The position numbers were made by a program, and so were the translations under genes. Shown piece by piece: positions 53,087 to 62,367 of a stretch of DNA of 64,000 nt. Source of the DNA: JALSNL01 sp036479585 (GTDB lineage Bacteria > Bacteroidota > Ignavibacteria > Ignavibacteriales > Melioribacteraceae); NCBI GenBank assembly GCA_965224785.1, contig OZ245062.1, forward strand, positions 3,472,001-3,536,000, read 5' to 3'. Position 1 is the stretch's first letter, and each line of letters starts with the position of its first letter. The notes beneath the pieces were generated by a model. That model saw nothing but the letters and a program-made list of their open reading frames with translations. It had not been told where the DNA came from and made no database searches.

Positions 53087-53788
53087 ATGAAAGGAACAAT
53101 AAAAATAGTTTTAGCCGTTTTATTTTTACTCATGATTGGTTGCAATGATAGTAACAATAATAGTTCAAACCCACTTGGATTAGAACCACTTGGAGGTGAA
53201 GTATCATTTGAAATAAGTCTTTTACAAAATCAGCAAGGTAAAAATGTAGTTTTTTTTAAACCAAGTGTAGATGTAAAAATAGTAAAAATAGTTGCAACAC
53301 TAAATACCCAACAAGCTGAAGAAATAACCGGAGACGGCACCACAGTTTTTAAAGCTTCGGATGGATTTTCTATTGAACCTGCAAATATAAAAACAGGTGA
53401 TGTCTATAAATTTGTAATTACTGGAAAAATTGCAAAAGATAGCAAAGATTTTACAACTACTGTAAATTTTACTGTTCCACAAGTTACTGGTGGAGGAACA
53501 GGTAATGTAACATTTGTTGTGAGCGTACATCAACAACAAGGTCAAAGTGGTTTTCTATTTAAGCCAAGTGTAGATTTTAAACTTACAAAATTTGAAGCAA
53601 CCCTAAATGGAAATCCTGCAGGAGAAATTACTGGAGACGGTACAAGTATATATACTGTGGCTGGTGGATTATTTATTAGTCTAAATACTCCTCCTGCAAG
53701 TAATGAAAAATGGGATTTTGTTATAACAGGAACAATTGATAATGATGGTAAAGGATTCACTTCAAACATAAATTATACAGTACCTTAA
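53087..53788 (+). CDS. Lipoprotein with two tandem beta-domain repeats
   Basis: A 233-residue lipoprotein: signal peptide with lipobox LMIGC (Cys19), an Asn/Ser-rich linker, then two ~95-residue repeats. Repeat 1 runs GEVSFEISLLQNQQGKNVVF to TTTVNFTVP, repeat 2 NVTFVVSVHQQQGQSGFLF to TSNINYTVP; both contain FKPSVD, EITGDGT and FVITG at matching positions. No family is recognised. The gene has the promoter motif at 52998 and is followed after 91 bp by an outer-membrane barrel gene without its own motif. The pair may form a surface assembly. Confidence 0.72.
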   Translation: MKGTIKIVLAVLFLLMIGCNDSNNNSSNPLGLEPLGGEVSFEISLLQNQQGKNVVFFKPSVDVKIVKIVATLNTQQAEEITGDGTTVFKASDGFSIEPANIKTGDVYKFVITGKIAKDSKDFTTTVNFTVPQVTGGGTGNVTFVVSVHQQQGQSGFLFKPSVDFKLTKFEATLNGNPAGEITGDGTSIYTVAGGLFISLNTPPASNEKWDFVITGTIDNDGKGFTSNINYTVP

Positions 53789-53879
53789 AATATTTTTTGT
53801 CTATCTAAATATTTTTAAGATAAAATATCTTTTTGTATATTTCTTTTTATTTTAATTTAAACCAATTATAGAGGTAACA

Positions 53880-54539
53880 ATGAAAAAAGTATTAACTGCA
53901 ATCATCTTAGTTTTATTTTTATCCAGCATTTCTTATTCACAATTTAAAATGAAAGTTGGTCCAACTTTAGGATTAAATTTTAATATAGGAACCGGTTCTG
54001 ATTTAGACGAAACAGTAACAGGACTTGGGATGATAATAGGTGCTCAAGTAGATATGAATTTTACACCTATGGTAGGACTTATAACAAATCTTCAATTTTA
54101 TGATAATAGAAGTGGCTCTTCTTCTACAGAGGGAACAGTTCAAGGTGGCACTAGTTATACTTTGACTAATAGTACTTCACTTGCATATTTTATGATTGAA
54201 CCACTTTTCAAACTCTCAATTCCTCGCAGTGGGTTTTACTTTGTAATGGGACCAATGATTGGTTTTAATATTGAAGCTACATTTGAACAAAACATTACTT
54301 CGCGGAATAATGATGTTACTTTTCAAGGTGGTGGAACAAAGAATAAACAATCATTAAAAAATACACTTGTACGTTTTGGACTAAAAACTGGAGCTGGTAT
54401 TGATATAAATTTAAGTAGATTGATTGATTTAACTCCTCAGTTAAATTTTGAGTATGGATTGACTAATGTTCAATCAGATTTTTCTTCAAGAATTTTAACT
54501 TTCCAAGCATTAGTTACAGTTAAATTTAAAGTTCTTTAA
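53880..54539 (+). CDS. Outer-membrane beta-barrel protein (PorT-like)
   Basis: A 219-residue protein. A signal peptide (1-20, ending SYSQ) is followed by alternating beta-strands ending in aromatics, as in small OMP_b-brl porins: KMKVGPTLGLNFNIGTG, LGMIIGAQVDMNF, YFMIEPLFKLSIP, FYFVMGPMIGFNIE and a final LTFQALVTVKFKVL. About eight strands fit. AGAGG lies before ATG. It probably shares the operon of the upstream lipoprotein. Function is unknown; the fold assignment is fairly sure. Confidence 0.78.
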   Translation: MKKVLTAIILVLFLSSISYSQFKMKVGPTLGLNFNIGTGSDLDETVTGLGMIIGAQVDMNFTPMVGLITNLQFYDNRSGSSSTEGTVQGGTSYTLTNSTSLAYFMIEPLFKLSIPRSGFYFVMGPMIGFNIEATFEQNITSRNNDVTFQGGGTKNKQSLKNTLVRFGLKTGAGIDINLSRLIDLTPQLNFEYGLTNVQSDFSSRILTFQALVTVKFKVL

Positions 54540-54564
54540 CAATTTTTTTACACATACCAATTTG

Positions 54565-54610
54565 AACTAACAACCATAGCAAAATTCTCAAATGGTTGTT
54601 AGTTTTTTTC
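54565..54610. terminator. Strong bidirectional terminator
   Basis: AACTAACAACCAT (54565-54577) pairs perfectly with ATGGTTGTTAGTT (54592-54604), followed by T on the + strand. It separates the barrel gene from the convergent TPR gene. Confidence 0.85.
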
Positions 54611-54618
54611 TTTCAAAA

Positions 54619-56466
54619 CTAAAAACACTCAAAATTAATTTCATTGTTTTCAATAAGTACATTCTTAATTGAATCAACTTTACTTTTCATTTTATTAATT
54701 AGAAATTTAAATTTATTATCGTTTTTATATTCATTCATAAAAGGAAAAATAAGATGCCGTCTATAATTTATCCATCCAGAATTAACTGCTTTTTCTAATG
54801 TTTCTAATGCTTTAGTTTTATTGCCATCAACAGCATATATTTCAGAAAAGATACTCAAGTTTTGCGGACCTTGATACTCAGAATAATCTTTAATTTCATT
54901 TTCAATTATTTTATTTGCTTCTTTTATTTTACCAATTTTTTTATAAATATATCCATGTAAATACTCAGGTGGTACACTAAATTTTGTTTCATACTTTTTC
55001 CAATATTTATCGGATAATTTATAATTTTGTTTTACCAATTCTAATTGTCCACCCGCAAATAGTTGCATAAACGATTTTGGATAGTTTACTGAAAGTATAT
55101 TTAAGTATTTAGTAGCTTTTTCTATATTACCATTAAGAAGTGAATACTTACTTAATTGTGTTAATGTAAAACCATGATTTGGAGCTAAAGACAGAGCCTT
55201 CTCAAAAAGTTCAATAGCTTTATTGTCGCAAAGTAATTCAGCATATATCATACCTAAAACTACATATCCAAAAATATGGTCTGGCTGCAATTGTATTGAT
55301 TTTTCAACTAAAACTAAAGCTTTGTCAAATTTAAACTGATTAAAAAATAAAGTTCCCAAATTGTAAATTGCTGCATGAAAATTAGGTTTCAAATCAATTG
55401 CTTTTTTGTAATGGTGTTCTGCAAGTTTAACTTCATCAATTGCAAAATAATTTGCAGCTAAAGCTTCTTGTGCCTCAGCAAGTTTTGGGTTAATTGATAA
55501 AGCTTTTTTCGCCATCAATAATGAAGAATCTCTTTGAGAATCAATTGACCATTTACGAACATTTTGATCATAAGTTTTTGCTAATCCAGCATAAGCAAGA
55601 GCGTAAGTTGAATCAAGTTTTATAGCATTTTTAAAATATAACATTGCTTTATTATTATCTTCTTCTGTTTGTAGGTAGTAATAATTTCTTCCTCGCAAAT
55701 AAAGTGCATAAGCTTCTGAGCTTTCGGTTGGTTCAGTATCAATCAAATACTGTTCGTTTTCTGTAAGTTGTATTTTTAATTCAAGTGCAATTTTTTTTGC
55801 AATTTCAGATTGTACTTTAAAAACATCATCAATTGTTCTATCATAAGTTTCCGCCCAAAGATGTTCGTCTGAATTAGCATTTATTAATTGTCCAGTAATT
55901 CTAACTTTATTCCCAATTTGTCTAACGCTTCCTTCTAGTATTGAGCCAACTCCTAACTCATTTGCAATTTCAGTTAGACTTAGTTTAGTGTTTTTATACT
56001 TCATTACAGAAGTGCGAGAGATTACTTTTAGATTACCAATTTTAGAAAGTTGGGTTAGAATATCTTCTGTTATTCCATCGCAAAAATAATCGTTTTCATT
56101 AGAGTTGCTCATGTTGGTAAACGGAAGTACTGCAATTATATTAGAATTAGTATCCAGTATCTTCACAGATTTATCTATAAAGAAATAAGCTATTGCAATT
56201 GCGGAAAATAAAATAATTGTGTGAAAAAGGTATTCGATTTTTTTAGTTTTTTGTTTCCCCTTCTCTCCATGAAACCAAGTTACAACTAATGTAGTAAATA
56301 TTCCAAAGACTAAAACCAACAAAACCAAATCAAAAATGTATGAAGGGATATTGTAACGCAGACTCATTAAATGGACAAAGCCAATAATGGTTATTGCTGC
56401 ACTAATATAATAGCCAAGCCATTTTCTAATATAACGTTTCTTAATTTCTTCTAAAATATTTTTCAC
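54619..56466 (-). CDS. Membrane FlgO/TolB-like and TPR protein
   Basis: A 615-residue protein. About three hydrophobic segments occupy residues 15-100, followed by a FlgO/TolB-N-like domain at about 105-245: IAVLPFTNMSNSNENDYFCDGITEDILTQLSK, then LKVISRTSVMKYKN, then VGSILEGSVRQIGNKVRITGQLI. Six or more TPR units fill about 255-600. This membrane plus TolB-like plus TPR plan is found in adenylate-cyclase-type and CadC-type regulators of Bacteroidota and proteobacteria, but no cyclase or DNA-binding domain is present. Its role is unknown; peptide or partner sensing is possible. It appears monocistronic. Confidence 0.75.
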   Translation of the reverse strand: MKNILEEIKKRYIRKWLGYYISAAITIIGFVHLMSLRYNIPSYIFDLVLLVLVFGIFTTLVVTWFHGEKGKQKTKKIEYLFHTIILFSAIAIAYFFIDKSVKILDTNSNIIAVLPFTNMSNSNENDYFCDGITEDILTQLSKIGNLKVISRTSVMKYKNTKLSLTEIANELGVGSILEGSVRQIGNKVRITGQLINANSDEHLWAETYDRTIDDVFKVQSEIAKKIALELKIQLTENEQYLIDTEPTESSEAYALYLRGRNYYYLQTEEDNNKAMLYFKNAIKLDSTYALAYAGLAKTYDQNVRKWSIDSQRDSSLLMAKKALSINPKLAEAQEALAANYFAIDEVKLAEHHYKKAIDLKPNFHAAIYNLGTLFFNQFKFDKALVLVEKSIQLQPDHIFGYVVLGMIYAELLCDNKAIELFEKALSLAPNHGFTLTQLSKYSLLNGNIEKATKYLNILSVNYPKSFMQLFAGGQLELVKQNYKLSDKYWKKYETKFSVPPEYLHGYIYKKIGKIKEANKIIENEIKDYSEYQGPQNLSIFSEIYAVDGNKTKALETLEKAVNSGWINYRRHLIFPFMNEYKNDNKFKFLINKMKSKVDSIKNVLIENNEINFECF

Positions 56467-56642
56467 AGTTTTTAGCTGAATATTATTAATGCATTTTTTA
56501 TAAAAATAAATTACAAAGATTCAATCAAAATATAAAATATCTTAAATTATTTTTATTCTAGGACAAAAAGGTTAAACTAAAAACTGATTACGTTTTAAAT
56601 ACGAGAATAATTGTTTTCATTTTATTGAATAAGTAATAAAGA

Positions 56643-57407
56643 TTACAACTTAACAGTAAAACCCACCTTTGTATTTGTATCTAAATTTTTAATTCCATCT
56701 GGCGGTTTGCTATCATACATTAAAGCAAAATTAATAGAGAGGGAAAACTTTTTTGTAAGTACAACTCCAAGATGATTTTCACTTAAAATTTTAAGATCAT
56801 TAAAATCACTAAACCTTGGTTGAGCATAAACTACAATTGAAAGTCTTGCATTTTTAGAAAAGTCATTTGAGTAGCTTAAGTAATTATTCCACCTATGGTA
56901 ATTAGTTAAGCTAGCATGAGTACTGATATCATTAAGCTTTAAGCTTTCATGTTCAAACATATACGAAGTACCAAAAACCAAATTTGATAAAGAATCTTTT
57001 ACCAAAGCAATACGTATTCCCCCACCAACTAGTGAACGAAAGAGAAGCAATCTTTTTTTATTGTAATCAATTTGTCCAAATACTTCAGGGTTAATAGTTG
57101 CATTTAAGTTTCTAATATATCTTAAATGTAATAAAGCATTATTCGAAAATTCTTTGCCTTTATTCCATCCATATTCACCTTTACCAACAAGAAAAGTATA
57201 GAAGTTTTTTCCACTATAATTAAATCTCCCATCTGCACCAAATTGTTGTACATCTGTGTTGCCAGTTTTTGAAGATAAATAAATAGAAATATTTCCAGAA
57301 GAACCTATTTTGTCCGATACATCATTATACTTTTCAACGTTTACTTGTGCATTAATTTGAAATGATAACAAGAAGCAAACAAGAGTTATAAAAATATTTT
57401 TTGTCAT
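56643..57407 (-). CDS. DUF481-like outer-membrane protein
   Basis: A 254-residue protein with a signal peptide (1-20, ending NAQ). The body is a series of amphipathic strands with the DUF481/YdiY style: GNISIYLSSKTGNTDVQQFGADGRFNY, LLHLRYIRNLNATINPEVFGQIDYNKKRLLLFRSLVGGGIRIAL, then FGTSYMFEHESL and a final FTVKL-type end. These are predicted outer-membrane barrels of unknown function, some linked to salt or acid stress. No operon partner is evident. Confidence 0.75.
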   Translation of the reverse strand: MTKNIFITLVCFLLSFQINAQVNVEKYNDVSDKIGSSGNISIYLSSKTGNTDVQQFGADGRFNYSGKNFYTFLVGKGEYGWNKGKEFSNNALLHLRYIRNLNATINPEVFGQIDYNKKRLLLFRSLVGGGIRIALVKDSLSNLVFGTSYMFEHESLKLNDISTHASLTNYHRWNNYLSYSNDFSKNARLSIVVYAQPRFSDFNDLKILSENHLGVVLTKKFSLSINFALMYDSKPPDGIKNLDTNTKVGFTVKL

Positions 57408-57504
57408 AGAATGATAATTTGAATTAGTGTAAAAGAGATGTAAAAATAGTAAATTCTTTTACTAAGATTTTTTTTTACTTTAAAACTATTTTAACAATAC
57501 AAAA

Positions 57505-58323
57505 ATGGACAAGCAACACGTTCCTTTAACATTAAAAGAAAAACTTCACGAAGTTATTTTTGAAGCTGATACTAAAGCTGGCAAACTGTTTGACATAATT
57601 TTACTAATAATAATTATACTAAGTGTAATTGTTGTAATGTTAGATAGTGTAAAAAGTATAAACGAAAAATACGGTGAATTGCTTTTAATGTTAGAGTGGT
57701 CATTTACTGTTATTTTTACTTTTGAGTATTTTCTTAGAATTTACACAATTGGTAAACCGTTAAAATATATTTTTAGCTTTTACGGAATTGTAGATTTGTT
57801 TGCTATTCTCCCAACGTACATTGGGTTATTTTTCCCTAACACTAGATATTTTGCTGTTGTAAGAATATTAAGAGTGCTTAGAGTCTTTAGAGTCTTAAAA
57901 TTTGTTCAATATCTTGGTGCAGCCGATTCTCTATTGAATGCATTAAAATCAAGCAGAAAGAAAATTACAATTTTTATTTTTGCTGTCCTTACTTCGGTAG
58001 TAATATTAGGTTCCGTGATGTATATAATTGAGGGAGAAGAAAATGGATTCACAAGTATTCCTCGTAGTATTTATTGGGCAATAGTTACGCTTACAACCGT
58101 TGGCTATGGAGATATTTCTCCACAAACCGCTTTAGGGCAAACACTTGCAGCATTCATTATGATTCTTGGTTATGGAATTATTGCAGTTCCAACTGGAATT
58201 GTAACTTCTGAAATGACGAAAAACTCTTATAAAATTATTACTACACAAGCTTGCAAAGAATGTAGTATGGAAGGTCACGAAAGTGATGCAGAGTTTTGTA
58301 AATACTGCGGAGCAAAATTATAG
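57505..58323 (+). CDS. Voltage-gated-type K+ channel with C-terminal zinc ribbon
   Basis: A 272-residue six-helix ion channel. S1-S4 lie at about 25-150, with the arginine-rich S4 VRILRVLRVFRVLKF. The pore helix and selectivity filter TTVGYGD lie at about 197-203, and S6 at about 205-235. After S6 the protein ends in CKEC, then C-x-x-CG (CKYCGAKL), a four-Cys zinc-ribbon. Bacterial Kv-like channels of this length are known, and some relatives in Bacteroidota and archaea carry such ribbons. The ribbon could be a cytoplasmic redox or metal sensor. The gene stands alone. Confidence 0.88.
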   Translation: MDKQHVPLTLKEKLHEVIFEADTKAGKLFDIILLIIIILSVIVVMLDSVKSINEKYGELLLMLEWSFTVIFTFEYFLRIYTIGKPLKYIFSFYGIVDLFAILPTYIGLFFPNTRYFAVVRILRVLRVFRVLKFVQYLGAADSLLNALKSSRKKITIFIFAVLTSVVILGSVMYIIEGEENGFTSIPRSIYWAIVTLTTVGYGDISPQTALGQTLAAFIMILGYGIIAVPTGIVTSEMTKNSYKIITTQACKECSMEGHESDAEFCKYCGAKL

Positions 58324-58369
58324 TTAACTTTAACCAATTAGTTTTTAACCAAAACCCTAAATATGTTTT

Positions 58370-58798
58370 ATGACAATTACTGAATTTGAAAATATTTGGA
58401 CTTCTAAAATAAAAGATAAATTGCTAAAAGGCTTCCCTTCCAATTTTATAGGTGAAACTAATTGCGAAAATCTTAAAATGCCTGGCAAAGCGTTGCTTAA
58501 AGGATCAGAGTTGTTTGGTAGCTTTGAAATTTCAGATATTGATGGTGAAACTTTTATTCAAACAGACAATATTTATAAATTAAAATATATTCTTTACTCA
58601 AATAGAAATAAACCTCAAAATGTTTTAATTCCTACTGACGATGTTGAACTTAAAAAAGTTGTTAAACTTTACGAAGTACATTTAGATGAGCTTATAAAAA
58701 TTATCGAGAAAAACTTCAAGAAAGAATTTCATTCATTAATAGAGTTTCATGCTACTTCCAATAAAATATTTGCATCTCTTAATCTTTCACGCTATTAA
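58370..58798 (+). CDS. Conserved-looking hypothetical protein
   Basis: A 142-residue soluble protein without signal peptide or cysteine motif. It has a helical start (EFENIWTSKIKDKLLKGF), a beta-rich middle (KALLKGSELFGSFEISDIDGETFIQTDN) and a helical end (ELIKIIEKNFKKEF). The composition is clearly coding. It starts 46 bp after the channel gene and could be co-transcribed with it. I do not recognise the family. Confidence 0.65.
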   Translation: MTITEFENIWTSKIKDKLLKGFPSNFIGETNCENLKMPGKALLKGSELFGSFEISDIDGETFIQTDNIYKLKYILYSNRNKPQNVLIPTDDVELKKVVKLYEVHLDELIKIIEKNFKKEFHSLIEFHATSNKIFASLNLSRY

Positions 58799-59020
58799 TA
58801 TTAACTAAAATATTCTAACATAGCCTTGTTCAAAGCTTGATCTCTATCTACTCTAAGGTTAGAACCGTAATTTTATTATTTTCTTCTTTAATTATTTGTG
58901 ATTTTTATGTTATTTTGTCAGGCAAATAATTAACTATAGTAGTTAAAATTTAGAATTATAATATTTCTGATTTACTACCAATTTTTATAAATTTTCACCT
59001 TATTCTGTTGTGGAGAATGA

Positions 59021-60430
59021 ATGAGTTTTTCCGATGATTTTTTTGATTTCGATTCGCACTCCTTTTTTAATGATGAGCAATTAAAATCTAAAGTTAAAGA
59101 ATGTAAGCAATATGTTTCAAGTGGGCAAACAATTGCGTATCTAAATAATATTGAAGACACAATCCAACTTTGTTTAGAGTACGATTATACTGATGATGGT
59201 ATTTTTCTTGTTGAAGCAGCTTTAGAAATTTCGCCATATAGTTCAGAGCTTTGGCATTCAAAAGGAATATTCCATAATAATCTTTTTGATTTTGAACAAG
59301 CTTATGAAAGTTTAGAAAAATCACTCTCGCTAGATCCAAATGATGTAGAAGCTATGATTAATAAATCAATCTCCGAAGATAATTTGGGGTTGTGGGAAAA
59401 TGCAATTAGCACTTTAGAAAATGCGTTAACAATTGAACCCAACAATGAAGAGGCTGTTTTTAATCTTGGGATTTTGTATGAACGAAAAGATAACTTTCCG
59501 AAAGCAATAGAAAATTTTAAGCGAACTATTTATTTAGATGAAGGTTACAGCGATGCGTGGTACGAGCTTGGTTTTTGTTATGAAAGCATTGGACAGCTTG
59601 ATGATGCTTTGAATGCTTACAATAAGTTTTTAGAAATTGATCCTTATAATGCAAGTGGGAGATATAACTGTGGTATAGTTTATCTAAAGATGGGAGAAAA
59701 TTCTAAAGCCGCAAATTGCTTTGAACTTGCAACAACCATAAGCGAAGACTTTTCTAACGCTTGGTATAATTTAGGATTAACTTATTTAAACTTAAATAGA
59801 TTGGTTGATGCAAAAAATTCCTTTAACCGAGCGTTTGAGTTAGATCCGTTTGATGCTGATGTTACATTTAAATTAGCAAAAACTTGTGAAGCAATGGGAG
59901 ATGATGACTACGCATTTAGCTTTTATAACGCTACTATAAAAATTGACAAATCTAGAGTAGAAACTTATATTGGACGAGGAAACTGTTATGCTCGAAGAAA
60001 TAATTTTAATTCAGCTCTAAGTGATTTTGCAATGATTATAAAACTTACGCTTGCAAGTCAAGTTGAATATCTGTCAAGCGAAACTGACTTGGTTAACGTA
60101 AATAGTTTATATGAAATTACAAAAGAATATCAGGAAACAGGTACATATCTTTCCGAAGAATTGAATTACTTTGCAAATATATTTTTCCAATTAGGTAATT
60201 GGCAATTAGCTCTAAATATTTATAGAAAATCAATTAAGCAAAACCCAGAAAATTCGCTTGCTCATTATGGTAAGGCACTTTGTTATATTATGTTAAACGA
60301 AAATCAAAATGCAATTAGTAATTTGCAAATAGCCTTTGAGCTTAATCCAAATACAGAAACAATTTTCTTAGAGAAATTTCCGGAATTAGATTCTACACAA
60401 TTATATATTAAAACAACTAGTCTTTTATAA
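59021..60430 (+). CDS. Cytoplasmic TPR-repeat protein
   Basis: A 469-residue protein with about nine tetratricopeptide units from residue 65 onwards, such as AEALEISPYSSELWHSKGIF-like units, NNEEAVFNLGILYERKDNF, YSDAWYELGFCYESIGQLDD and FSNAWYNLGLTYLNLNRLVD. There is no signal peptide. The acidic N terminus (SFSDDFFDFDSHSFF) is unusual. TPR arrays bind partner proteins; the partner is unknown. A GGAG site lies before ATG. It ends 6 bp before aroE, so the two form an operon; proteins of this kind are often linked to aroE in related genomes, as far as I recall. Confidence 0.8.
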   Translation: MSFSDDFFDFDSHSFFNDEQLKSKVKECKQYVSSGQTIAYLNNIEDTIQLCLEYDYTDDGIFLVEAALEISPYSSELWHSKGIFHNNLFDFEQAYESLEKSLSLDPNDVEAMINKSISEDNLGLWENAISTLENALTIEPNNEEAVFNLGILYERKDNFPKAIENFKRTIYLDEGYSDAWYELGFCYESIGQLDDALNAYNKFLEIDPYNASGRYNCGIVYLKMGENSKAANCFELATTISEDFSNAWYNLGLTYLNLNRLVDAKNSFNRAFELDPFDADVTFKLAKTCEAMGDDDYAFSFYNATIKIDKSRVETYIGRGNCYARRNNFNSALSDFAMIIKLTLASQVEYLSSETDLVNVNSLYEITKEYQETGTYLSEELNYFANIFFQLGNWQLALNIYRKSIKQNPENSLAHYGKALCYIMLNENQNAISNLQIAFELNPNTETIFLEKFPELDSTQLYIKTTSLL

Positions 60431-60436
60431 TTTCAA

Positions 60437-61318
60437 ATGAATATTGCAGACCAAATAAATCATGAAACAAAAATTGTTGGAGTAATTGGGCATCCAATTA
60501 AACACTCATTTTCTCCAAGGATGCACAATCTAACATTTTGTCATCAAGACTTGAATTATGTTTATTTGCCTTTCGATGTTCCTCCGTCTAATTTAAAAGA
60601 AGCACTAAAATCTTTTAACACTTTGGGAGTTAAAGGATTAAATGTAACACTACCGCACAAAGAAAAAATCATTCAATATTTGGATCATGTATCCGAAGCT
60701 GCTGCTGCTGTTGGTGCTGTGAACACAGTTGTAAGTGAAAGTGGATTGCTTCATGGGTACAATACTGATATCCGCGGAATAGTTGAAACTTTGAATCCAT
60801 ACAAAGATGAAATTGCAAAAAGTACGGTTACTGTAATTGGTGCTGGAGGAGCAGCAAGAAGTGTTATCTTTTCTTTAATACGTCATTTTAAAGTTGATAA
60901 AATAAATATAGTAAACAGAACCCAAGAACGTTCCGATTCAATAAAAGATTATTTTAAAGATAAAATGCACTTTGATAATATTGAAACTCATGAGTTAATG
61001 CCTCTTCAAAATGTAAAAGTTTTTCAATCGTCTAAACTTATTGTTAATTCAACTACTGTTGGTTTATTCCCAAATGTTAATGAAACTCCGACTGACATTG
61101 CTGATTCTTTTAACTCCAACCAAATTGTATTCGACCTAATTTATAATCCTATTAAAACTAAATTTTTAGAACTTGCAGAATCTAAAGGAGCAAAAACTCT
61201 TAGTGGATTAAAAATGTTTGTGGTTCAAGGTGCAAAATCTTTTGAATATTGGACTGGAAAAACCATGGACACAGAAAAAATTATTAAAGATTTAACTAAA
61301 GCACTTACCGCGAAGTAA
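60437..61318 (+). CDS. aroE: Shikimate dehydrogenase
   Basis: A 293-residue enzyme that reduces 3-dehydroshikimate with NADPH in the chorismate pathway. Family motifs are in order: VIGHPIKHSFSPRMHN (shikimate binding), GLNVTLPHKE (catalytic Lys), AVGAVNTVV, YNTDIRGIVETL (catalytic Asp), VIGAGGAARSVI (dinucleotide fold), and GLKMFVVQGAKSFEYWTG near the end. No other shikimate genes lie in this window. Translation probably couples to the TPR gene 6 bp upstream. Confidence 0.95.
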   Translation: MNIADQINHETKIVGVIGHPIKHSFSPRMHNLTFCHQDLNYVYLPFDVPPSNLKEALKSFNTLGVKGLNVTLPHKEKIIQYLDHVSEAAAAVGAVNTVVSESGLLHGYNTDIRGIVETLNPYKDEIAKSTVTVIGAGGAARSVIFSLIRHFKVDKINIVNRTQERSDSIKDYFKDKMHFDNIETHELMPLQNVKVFQSSKLIVNSTTVGLFPNVNETPTDIADSFNSNQIVFDLIYNPIKTKFLELAESKGAKTLSGLKMFVVQGAKSFEYWTGKTMDTEKIIKDLTKALTAK

Positions 61319-61483
61319 CAAAATTATAAAAAGAATTAAATTACAAGAATAATCCTAGAACAAATTTTTCTTCCCTTTCCCAAAGAATAAGAAACAAACA
61401 CTCAGCTAAAACGTCATAAATGATATGAAATTAAGAACTTTATAATTTCGATTAACATCTAATTCACTTATAACGGAGATAGA

Positions 61484-62353
61484 ATGAAAAGAACTATTAT
61501 TTATTTAACTTTAATCATATTTTTTAATGCAAATTTTTTACTTGCTCAAGATAATTTAGAAAATGCTAAACAACTTGCAAACGATAAAAAATTTGAAGAA
61601 GCTGAAAATATTCTAGAAAAAATAATTGATAAAAACGATAACAATGCTGAAGCTTATTTTGTGCTTGGAAAAGTATATATGGCTCAGAAAGAATACGAGG
61701 ATGCTTCCGATACTTTTGAAGAGGCAGTTGAATTAGAAAAAGATAATCCCGAATACCATTTTTGGTTAGGTAGAGCTTATGGAGCAGATGCACAAGAATC
61801 GAATATAATTTCTCAAGCAATGCTAGCTCCTAAAATTAAGACTCAATTTGAAATTACAGTTGCACTTGATGGTAATAATATTGATGCAAGAATTGGACTT
61901 GCACAATTTTATTTGCAAGCTCCAGGGTTTATGGGTGGAGATGTTGACAAAGCAATGGAACAAGGTAAAGCCTTGTTAACATTGGATGAACCACAAGGTA
62001 GAATGATTCTTGCTCAAGTATATCAAGAAAAAGAACAATTAGATTTAGCTGATGAGCAATATAAAATTCTATTGGATAAATTTGGAAATGATAAAAAGTA
62101 TGCACACATTTATAATGTATATGGTTATAGACTAATAAGTCTAAAAAAATATAATGAAGCAATTGAAGCTTTCAAAAAGCAAGTTGAACTAGTTCCAAAT
62201 AAAGCAAATAGTTATGACAGTCTTGGAGATGGATATAGAAAAGCTGGGAAACTAAAACTTGCAATGGAGCAGTATAAAAAAGCTTTAGCGATCGATCCAA
62301 ACTTTGAAGCATCAAAAGATAACCTGGAAGAATTGGAAGATGAATTAAAATAA
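61484..62353 (+). CDS. Exported TPR protein
   Basis: A 289-residue protein with a signal peptide (about 1-21, ending LLAQ). TPR units run from residue 24 to the end: KQLANDKKFEEAENILEKII, AEAYFVLGKVYMAQKEYEDA, AHIYNVYGYRLISLKKYNEA and KANSYDSLGDGYRKAGKLKL. The middle part (IDARIGLAQFYLQAPGFMGGD) resembles periplasmic TPR proteins of unknown role. GGAG is 8-10 bases before ATG. It ends 14 bp before an ABC exporter gene, so it may be an accessory part of that transport unit. Confidence 0.8.
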   Translation: MKRTIIYLTLIIFFNANFLLAQDNLENAKQLANDKKFEEAENILEKIIDKNDNNAEAYFVLGKVYMAQKEYEDASDTFEEAVELEKDNPEYHFWLGRAYGADAQESNIISQAMLAPKIKTQFEITVALDGNNIDARIGLAQFYLQAPGFMGGDVDKAMEQGKALLTLDEPQGRMILAQVYQEKEQLDLADEQYKILLDKFGNDKKYAHIYNVYGYRLISLKKYNEAIEAFKKQVELVPNKANSYDSLGDGYRKAGKLKLAMEQYKKALAIDPNFEASKDNLEELEDELK

Positions 62354-62367
62354 ATTTAGGAATTGTT

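Noticed and set aside
59887..59915. TGAAG followed by TACGCATT with the regulon spacing inside the TPR gene
   Set aside because: The first box differs from TGAKC, it lies within a coding sequence and has no start codon downstream at the usual distance; it is probably chance.
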